This document shows positions 18,247 through 23,986 of a stretch of DNA of 23,986 nt, in pieces (within the stretch, counting starts at the first letter, position 1; the number at the start of each line of letters is the position of its first letter). The notes beneath the pieces are model-generated. The model saw only the letters and a program-made list of their open reading frames with translations. It was not told where the DNA came from and searched no databases. Origin of the DNA: Chara braunii. Its lineage: Eukaryota > Streptophyta > Charophyceae > Charales > Characeae. Position numbers and translations under genes: made by a program. The DNA lies in assembly GCA_003427395.1 (NCBI GenBank), contig BFEA01000678.1, positions 176,518-200,503 of the forward strand, written 5' to 3'.

Positions 18247-18659
18247 GCAGGCCAGCAGCGTAGCTCGGTTGGTAGAGCCATACAAGTGGCATTCAGGAGG
18301 CCGCAGGTTCGATTCCCCATGCCTTCCATTCGACTCCCCACGGCCCCCTGCGGCACACTTCTGGTTCACCAGCTGAGATAGTTTGTTTGTTCCCCCTGCT
18401 CGGTCTTGGGGGGGATCTCTTCACCCCCCATTCAGTGCTAGGGGTTAGGTTCAACCCTCAGGGGGTAGGCTCAACCCTCAGGGGATAGCCTCAGATAGGC
18501 AGTAGCTCGTAGGGATACATAAGTACGCCCTACTTAGCTCATAGGGATACATAAGTAGGCCCTTCTTAGCTCGTTGGGATAGTAGGTAGTGTGAGGTATA
18601 TGAGAGAAGAATATAGCGTAGTAACCGTAGTTTCTTTTTTTTTTTTTTTTTCTAAAGGA
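18247..18659 (+). mobile_element. tRNA-derived SINE with poly(T) end and TSD
   Basis: The element carries an A box (TAGCTCGGTTGGTAGAG, 18261-18277) and a B box (GCAGGTTCGATTCCCC, 18303-18318), the RNA polymerase III internal promoter parts. The family block CCAGCTGAGATAG follows, then two internal tandem repeats and a terminal T run (18634-18651). AATGGCATTGT occurs at 18236-18246 and again at 18660-18670, an exact 11-bp target-site duplication that defines the insertion. The 413-bp length is long for a plant SINE. Confidence 0.85.
18429..18580. repeat. Two tandem repeats inside the SINE body
   Basis: A 20-bp unit (GGGGTTAGGTTCAACCCTCA type) is repeated about 2.5 times at 18431-18485. A roughly 31-bp unit (TAGCTCGTAGGGATACATAA type) is then repeated about 2.5 times at 18503-18580. 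Confidence 0.8.
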
Positions 18660-19000
18660 AATGGCATTGTCCGTTTCTGTCACTGTAGCTTCTCATCATT
18701 TCCTTCGATCGATAACGTCCTTTTCTTTTTTCTTTCCCCCCCCCCTATAACGTCCCTTAATTCATTCCAGTCCCAATCAAAACCTATATCCTTCTCTCCT
18801 TCTCTGCTTCTCTGAATTTCCCTGGTGGTATCCTTCCTGTCAATCCCCTTTGTCGTTTCGTTTCTTTCGCGTAGTTCCTCCTGGCAAGCACTGGCTGACA
18901 CTCATACTTCCATGGAGGGACGAATTTCCTGAAAGGGTAAAAATTCCAGAAAGGAAGGAAGGAGGAAGTACCGAGGCAGCCACTGTTTGGAAACAACATA

Positions 19001-19111
19001 CTACGGTCTTCACCTGAATACAATGCCTGGTGACTATGGAAGTATCTGGACTGAAAGTTGCCCCAAATACAGTTATAATGGCCAGGCGTTGTATTTGGGT
19101 GAAGACGGTAG
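19001..19111. mobile_element. MITE, CTACCGTCTTC family, copy 3 (diverged)
   Basis: The left end starts CTACGGTCTTCACCTGAATA (19001-19020) and the right end finishes TTTGGGTGAAGACGGTAG. The 30-bp arms pair at about 26 positions. The terminal CTAC(C/G)GTCTTC matches the copies at 14599 and 15043, with ACC in place of CCCCC. Confidence 0.65.
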
Positions 19112-19174
19112 TTGACAGGGCAGCCACTCATGTTCTCTTTCCACTGTTTCCAGTAAGAGCAAAAGGTGGAGGGG

Positions 19175-19214
19175 ATGGTTAGGGTTTAGGGTTAAGATGG
19201 TTAGGGTTTAGGGT
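19175..19214 (+). repeat. Short interstitial telomere-like repeat (TTTAGGG type)
   Basis: GATGGTTAGGGTTTAGGGT occurs twice in tandem (about 19175-19193 and 19196-19214). It contains TTTAGGG heptamers, the common plant telomere unit. It is too short to be a telomere. Confidence 0.7.
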
Positions 19215-19700
19215 ATATATGGAAGGCTGAACACTTGTGGCGTATAGCACATAGGGACATAGGCAAAGATGGAAAATGACCGAAGAGCTAAGAAAGAACT
19301 AGCCACGACTTGGGGGAAGCATCCCACTAGCGTGGAGGGGTGTCTGCTCAAGGGGAGAGAAAATGGGAAGAAGAAGGGGGTTGGGTTTCAGACAGGGATT
19401 GAACGATACCATTGGTAGCACTTAAAATATGTCAGACATACAAACACAGAACTAAACATAGCAAAATTTGAGGTAATAAAAAACTTTGGACTTGTAAAAA
19501 TCGCTAGCAAGGGTAAATGAAGAGAGGCTACTAACTCTACAATTCAACACCTTTTCATTAAGAAAAAAAGGACTGGCCCATTAAGGAAAGAACAGAAGAG
19601 GATTACCGGAAATACGTGGGGAAATGGGATCAACTCTTCCTCTTTAGAACATATATAAGGACGTTCATCAAGATGGGGGGGTTGCGCGCGCACGCACGAG
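19215..19700. other. No supported gene
   Basis: A-rich sequence without splice-flanked open frames or recognisable repeats, leading into the GA satellite. Confidence 0.5.
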
Positions 19701-19706
19701 CGAGTG

Positions 19707-19708
<2 letters not shown>

Positions 19709-19791
<83 letters not shown>

Positions 19792-19792
19792 N

Positions 19793-19876
<84 letters not shown>

Positions 19877-19890
19877 AGGGAGGGAAACGT
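19709..19890. repeat. Long (GA)n microsatellite containing an assembly N
   Basis: About 160 bp of GA dinucleotides with one unresolved base at 19792, then GGGA units to 19885. The true length is probably unresolved. Frames through it encode only Arg-Glu or Ser-Leu repeats. Confidence 0.95.
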
Positions 19891-20036
19891 GTATTGTGTT
19901 CTCGATTCTTGAGACGTTTTCATGCCACGCTCACATTTATTGCTATCCTAACTTGTTGTGATAATGCATAGGAATAAAAAAAGCATGTTTGAGCAGCAAT
20001 GTAGAATTATGCCATGGCCAATGTGTTTGTTTGCAG

Positions 20037-20838
20037 GTGAACATTTACTACAGGGATGCGCTTGACCATTGCCACGGGGCACCATATCCTTGGGTTCCTC
20101 TGCTTGGTCCTAGAGATGCTTCTTCTTTCAGTTGGCCGTTATCGTTGAATGCAGTCAATTCCTCAGCCGTTTGGAAGAATGGCTCACTCTTGTGGGGGAA
20201 TGACTCAGCCTTTCGGGTAGACAATGTACTATTGGCCAGGAATGGGTCGGCCCTTTCGGAAAATACCGCGGTCTTGGGGAATACGACCGCGTTCGCTTCT
20301 GCCAATGACTCGAGCAATACCACACTGAATGAAGCTGTGGATGATCTACAGGTGCCGGTGAGCACAAATACGAACTCTACGGGTGATTTGAGTAGGGGAA
20401 ATGCCAGTCTGGGCAGAGTGGAGCAGCCCACTTCTTCGTCATTGGATCAACAATCGTTTCTGCGGCTTTACCAATCAAAGAAAGAAATACCCCATGCAAC
20501 TAAACAGCATGATAAAAGCAGATTTAAATTTCTTTGGTCAGCGTTGGGGACGAGATGGGACTGGGGCAAGGGAGGAGCAAGAGACCAAGGAGAGAGCATG
20601 GGGCACGAGGAGGAGGAGGAGGAGGAGGCGGCGGCGGCTTCCTTTGGGGAAGAACAGAACAAGTCAGAGACAGGGGGGGGAGGAGAAGCTGATAACCAGC
20701 ATGCATATGATAAGAAGACACTCATGCATGAAGGCGATTGGCGAAGGAGGCATCTTTTGAGAGCTCGAAAAGGCCTTGATGAGCTTGTACGGCAAGGCTG
20801 TACAACGGCTCTCCAGGTCGGAGAGTTCAATGAACATG
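20037..20838 (+). CDS. Large host exon, sequon-rich extracellular-type segment
   Basis: The acceptor TTTGTTTGCAG and the donor CATG|GTACGT bound an 802-nt open frame entering in phase 0 and leaving in phase 1. The peptide begins VNIYYRDALDHCHGAPYPWV. About 100 residues follow with nine N-x-S/T sequons (NSS, NGS, NDS, NGS, NTT, NDS, NTT, NST, NAS), suggesting a heavily N-glycosylated lumenal or extracellular region. Next comes a basic stretch (KQHDKSRFKFLW), then an acidic Glu/Ala run encoded by GAG/GCG repeats and a Gly run. It ends in a helix-like charged region, LDELVRQGCTTALQVGEF. It is longer than a typical internal exon. No family was recognised. It may belong to the same gene as the exons near 16 kb, but the phase from 16437 does not match directly, so at least one intervening exon would be needed. 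Confidence 0.6.
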
Positions 20839-20878
20839 GTACGTATTATTATGTGTTTTATACATCACCTTGAAGTCC

Positions 20879-21091
20879 TTAAACCACCAGTACATCATTC
20901 GAGCCTGTTTTTGCTGAGGCGGATTCCCCCTGCTCGACAAGCTTTGCCGAAATGCCATGCCATCGTCTCGCTTTTTCTTTCTTTTGGTTGGTGCTGCCAG
21001 CCATTTTGGTCCGGTAGCCCCGAGCCTCTGACCTTTCGAAATGAGTCGATTTCCATGATTATGTTTGCCCGGGCCATGTACTGGTGGGTCC
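20879..21091 (+). mobile_element. MITE, TTAAACCACCAGTAC family, copy E
   Basis: Starts TTAAACCACCAGTAC and ends GTACTGGTGGGTCC. The interior has GCGGATTCCCCCTGC, AAGCTTTGCCGAAATGCC and GGTGCTGCCAGCCATTTTGG, matching copies C and D. It begins 40 bp after the donor of the large exon, so it is probably an intron insertion. An A-rich run follows at 21092-21102. Confidence 0.85.
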
Positions 21092-21101
21092 AAAAAAAAA
21101 A

Positions 21102-21275
21102 AGAAAGACCCTATGCTTGTTGGGCCGTTCTATTCTGGGGAGCTTCGGTCTTGTTCCTTTATTAGAAAAAGTTAAAAAAACAATAAAAGCTAAAAAAAAA
21201 AAAAAGAAAGAGAGCATTATGGTTCTGGCGCAGTTCTATTCTGAGGAGCTGGAGTCCGGTTCGTATGCCAACGGC
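21102..21275. repeat. Two tandem copies of a short dispersed element
   Basis: Each copy starts in an A-rich run followed by a CCCTATG or CATTATGG motif, then a GTTCTATTCTG(G/A)GGAGCT block and a GTC block (about 21106-21160 and 21211-21265). The same order of blocks occurs at 9845-9900 and, in part, at 8591 and 9681. Confidence 0.55.
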
Positions 21276-21440
21276 AGGTCAGTAATAACTGAATAAGTTA
21301 ATAACAAACATGTCCACCGTGCCACTGTTCGCTCCCTCTCATTACGGCCAGAGGGACTTCCAGGACCATTGATTACTCCCTTTGGGAGAATTTCACTGCT
21401 GGACTCCCCCATACATGGAGTTATCTCCCTTCCCTTCTAG

Positions 21441-21496
21441 GTGACTACTTGTCCCAGAAAAAAAAAGGTACAGAAAAAACAGCTTTGGAGTTTTGA
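21441..21496 (+). CDS. Possible small terminal exon after 20037-20838
   Basis: The acceptor-like CCCTTCCCTTCTAG is strong. In the phase left by the 20838 donor the frame reads GDYLSQKKKGTEKTALEF and reaches a TGA at 21494-21496. The A run inside makes this only a weak candidate. Confidence 0.2.
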
Positions 21497-21502
21497 CACC
21501 TG

Positions 21503-21799
21503 CCTCTCAGCCCTGGTCTCGGCTGCCCGACGATATGACTTTAGAGTCTTTAGACTGAAAGAGCAGGCCGTAGTGGGTGTTATTTCTTCCTCTTTTCATC
21601 CAGTCATCGATCCGCACACTGATATCTACCTAGCTAGCCAAACGTGAGTGAGGGGATTGGTTTCCTCTCAGCCTTGGTTTCGGATCCCTGATACGTCCGT
21701 AGACTCAAGGGCGGACCATAGTGGCTCTTCTCCCCCTCTTCATCCACTCTTTGCACTGCAACACTGCTATCTACCTAGTTTGCCTAATGTGACTGAGGT
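21503..21799. repeat. Diverged direct duplication, about 150-160 bp unit
   Basis: CTCTCAGCCCTGGTCTCGG (21504-21522) recurs as CTCTCAGCCTTGGTTTCGG (21665-21683). CTGATATCTACCTAG (21619-21633) recurs as CTGCTATCTACCTAG (21764-21778). The sequence between aligns with small indels. There is no coding potential. Confidence 0.8.
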
Positions 21800-22120
21800 G
21801 CTAGGCTCCCCCAAATTAAGTTCATGATTCCTATGGACTCCCATGCTGATCTGTACTGTACGTGTGAGGCGGTTTCCTGTTCGACCAGCTGACCGAGTGT
21901 CTCCTACTACTTCTCCCCATGGTTGGGAGACCAGTGATTTTTTTTTTACTAATGCTATACCTCCCCCTTTACTCTGCCTCGTTTCACAGCATGCAATTGG
22001 GTCGTTATGGCACTCGGGGATGTGGGCAGCTAGTGCTTAACCACAATCAAAATGTGGTGAGCCGTGTACGTGAGAGGCACCAGTAAAAGGGGAGCTGCAA
22101 GAACAAACAAAAGGGGTACC

Positions 22121-22380
22121 CAAGTGGGCTAGCTCAGTTGGTTGAGCACGTAAGTGACACTCACTCAGGAGGTCGTGGGTTCGATACCCAACGCCGTCCT
22201 TTCAATCCCTGCAGCCTCCTAGGGGAAGCTTCGGGTTCACCAGCGCAGATTCTTGGCTTGGGCCTCCTGGCTGGTTGTGGACGTGATTCTTTCCAGCACG
22301 CGCCAGGTGTTAGGAGCTTGGCACTGCTCCCCGCACAGAGCAGAGAGATAGGTAGATATAGACCCATAACCTTGGGATAG
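22121..22380 (+). mobile_element. tRNA-derived SINE (plus strand)
   Basis: A box TAGCTCAGTTGGTTGAG (22130-22146) and B box GGGTTCGATACCCA (22177-22190). The preceding TCAGGAGGTCGTG and the downstream TTCGGGTTCACCAGCGCAG match the SINE at 18247-18659 (CTTCTGGTTCACCAGCTGAG). The 3' end is not resolved. It could be mistaken for a tRNA, but no acceptor-stem pairing is visible. Confidence 0.75.
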
Positions 22381-22619
22381 CTTAGTTCTGGTTAGTTAAT
22401 TTAAGGTGGCCTTAGACCCTAGCCCTAGATCCTAGCTGTGGACTCTAGTCTTACATCCGGGTTCCCTTGACCTTGATGTGTGAATAGTCTCTTGTACCCC
22501 TTGCTTGTCTGGGGTAATAGCTGCTCTTCCTGAATAGAGGTGATCCATTATCTGCCATGGAGGGCTTGCGGGTAGGACATAGATATGGGTAGCTAGTGCG
22601 TGAGGTAAAAAGAGAGAAG

Positions 22620-22835
22620 GTAGGCGCTGGTGACTTGCGGCTGGCGAGGCGCTGGCTTGGGGTGACTAGTAAAGATGCTAGCTGACACGTAGCGCGGTGT
22701 TGGCAGCCGACGGGAGGGAGGCGCTGGTGCGAGGGTGCTGTGATGTTGTGAATTAGATGGGGGATAGCGCTTGACGCACGCGCGGTATCCAGAGGCGCTG
22801 GGTCATTACTACGTCACAGGTTGACGTGGCATCTG
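22620..22835 (+). promoter_or_regulatory. Possible promoter-like region, repeated AGGCGCTGG and ACGT motifs
   Basis: AGGCGCTGG occurs four times (22622, 22647, 22719 and 22793), three of them preceded by G, in a CpG-richer context. The bZIP-type ACGT cores TACGTCAC (22810-22817) and TTGACGTGGC (22821-22830) follow. Plant bZIP factors bind such cores. No downstream gene start is established, so this is a suggestion only. Confidence 0.25.
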
Positions 22836-22839
22836 GCCT

Positions 22840-23335
22840 GAGGCACAGAGGAAAAGGGAGAACGGTAGCAGCAGCTGCTGTTTGAACATTTTCCCTGTGT
22901 TTTTCACATGAAGTACTCCATAGCCAAGACCTTTAAAGAGGCTGGAGAGCTCATGCGAGTTGACGAAAGTCGACGTTAGTGGAGGAAAGTGGAGTCAGCC
23001 CCGTGGAAGCCAAAGTGCGGAGAACGTTGGTCCTACTTGAAGAATCATCACAGTGCCACTTGGAGAGAATCATCAAGAGAGCGGCTAGGAGGTCGTCATC
23101 AACCTATATATGTGCTTTCGTCTGTTTTTTGTCTTGTGCAGGTTATCCATCAAGAGCATCGAGATTTTCCTTCTGTCTTTTCAGCGGGGGGTTTTCATCA
23201 AGGACACTGTCATTTCTGTAATCCTCATTTGGTTACCGGTGGTAATCGTCATCGGCTTCTCTAATTCGTCATCCGTGTTATTTATCTTCTTTTTATCTTC
23301 TTCATGATTATCATCCGGACTTCTCTGTAAAAATT
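22840..23335. other. No firmly supported gene
   Basis: Open frames of 65-91 codons cover 22979-23307. A possible acceptor (TCTTGTGCAG near 23143) is present, but no complete exon can be argued. The sequence becomes ATC/TTC-rich towards 23300. Confidence 0.4.
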
Positions 23336-23526
23336 GTAATCATCGTCATCTTCTATTTTCATTACAGCAATAGTGAGCTGTCAATCTTCCACACCGTTGC
23401 CATTAGGGCATCGCAAGTTCGACGTTCCTTNGTAATCATCGTCATCTTCTATTTTCATTACAGCAATAGTGAGCTGTCAATCTTCCACACCGTTGCCATT
23501 AGGGCATCGCAAGTTCGACGTTCCTT
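23336..23526. repeat. 95-bp exact direct duplication around an N
   Basis: 23336-23430 and 23432-23526 are identical, starting GTAATCATCGTCATC and ending GACGTTCCTT, with a single N at 23431 between them. This is most simply an unmerged overlap of two contig ends placed either side of a one-base gap, not a biological repeat. Confidence 0.9.
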
Positions 23527-23546
23527 AATTATTTTTGCCAATTTTA

Positions 23547-23548
<2 letters not shown>

Positions 23549-23580
<32 letters not shown>

Positions 23581-23597
23581 TACCAATCTGAATCTTT

Positions 23598-23630
<33 letters not shown>

Positions 23631-23634
23631 TACC

Positions 23635-23686
<52 letters not shown>

Positions 23687-23690
23687 TACC

Positions 23691-23725
<35 letters not shown>
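23549..23725. repeat. (ATC)n compound microsatellite with TACCAATC spacers
   Basis: Four ATC blocks are separated by TACCAATCTGAATCTTT once and TACCA twice, giving a higher-order pattern. Confidence 0.95.
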
Positions 23726-23986
23726 CGGCTTCTTTATTTATTTTTTCATCAATCAGTAGATATCTCTGCGATAGTGGTTATATTCTCATCTCCCAGATAG
23801 GCTATGGTCTAGTTGGTAGGTATGTTGGTCAAGAAGGGAGCGCTACTCCGCAAGGGTAACACAAGGTGGGAGGTGATTGCCCTCCAGGGAGTAGACGCAG
23901 ATGATGGGAGCTGACCTGGGCTGGGGCTGGGAGATATGTATGGGGGCGCATTATCTCCTGGCGGAGGCAGACTAGGTCAGAGTGTT

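Noticed and set aside
18261-18318. tRNA gene
   Set aside because: The A and B boxes are good, but the acceptor stem does not pair and the sequence is part of a 413-bp element with a target-site duplication. The same applies to 22130-22190 and 5306-5362.
23549-23725. CRISPR-like array of repeats and spacers
   Set aside because: The regular pattern is an ATC microsatellite with short TACCA interruptions, and the context is eukaryotic.
23797-23900. Possible further SINE head (TGGTCTAGTTGG)
   Set aside because: The A-box-like segment has no B box at the expected distance.

Overview
This window looks like a repeat-dense nuclear scaffold from a green-plant-lineage eukaryote. A streptophyte (charophyte-like) alga is my best guess, as an inference. 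The reasons are: a LINE ORF1 with the plant-type layout of a DUF4283-like region followed by a CCHC zinc knuckle; short TTTAGGG-type telomere-like repeats; tRNA-headed SINEs, one ending in poly(T) as plant Au-type SINEs do; two U6 snRNA retrocopies; very long introns; and abundant microsatellites. There is no bacterial-style gene packing, and most open frames are shadows or low-complexity noise.

Layout. 1-8.5 kb: purine-rich satellites, three candidate plus-strand exons (472-729, 2985-3111, 8428-8474), a degenerate U6 copy (1248-1355), several copies of a TTAAACCACCAGTAC-type MITE, a minus-strand SINE (about 5190-5375) and a possible relic of a membrane-protein gene (4255-4460). 8.5-13.5 kb: a minus-strand retrotransposon district. 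It holds a 458-codon ORF1 (11257-12633) whose frame continues through four stops into a 158-codon acidic ORF (10465-10941), a U6 retrocopy with a 14-bp target-site duplication (9894-10032), several related elements next to simple repeats, and a 41-bp GC-rich tandem repeat. 13.7-15.3 kb: four MITEs of two families. 15.9-16.4 kb: three plus-strand candidate exons whose frames join without a stop. 16.8-17.2 kb: a long, nearly perfect inverted repeat. 18.2-18.7 kb: a SINE with an 11-bp target-site duplication. 19-21.5 kb: another MITE, a (GA)n run containing an assembly N, and the best host exon (20037-20838), which encodes a sequon-rich segment. 21.5-24 kb: a 150-160 bp tandem duplication, another SINE, a possible promoter region, a 95-bp exact duplication on both sides of an N (probably an assembly artefact), and an ATC compound microsatellite.

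The host exons are all on the plus strand and could belong to one or two genes with introns of several kilobases filled by transposons. Reading phases fit for some neighbours (2985-3111 into 8428-8474, and 15902-16030 into 16138-16234 into 16333-16437), but the whole set cannot be chained from sequence alone. I could not identify the encoded protein or proteins. The most unusual items are the inverted-repeat locus, the fused MITE pair around a 26-bp palindrome, the ORF1 frame with four in-frame stops, and the poly(T)-tailed SINE.
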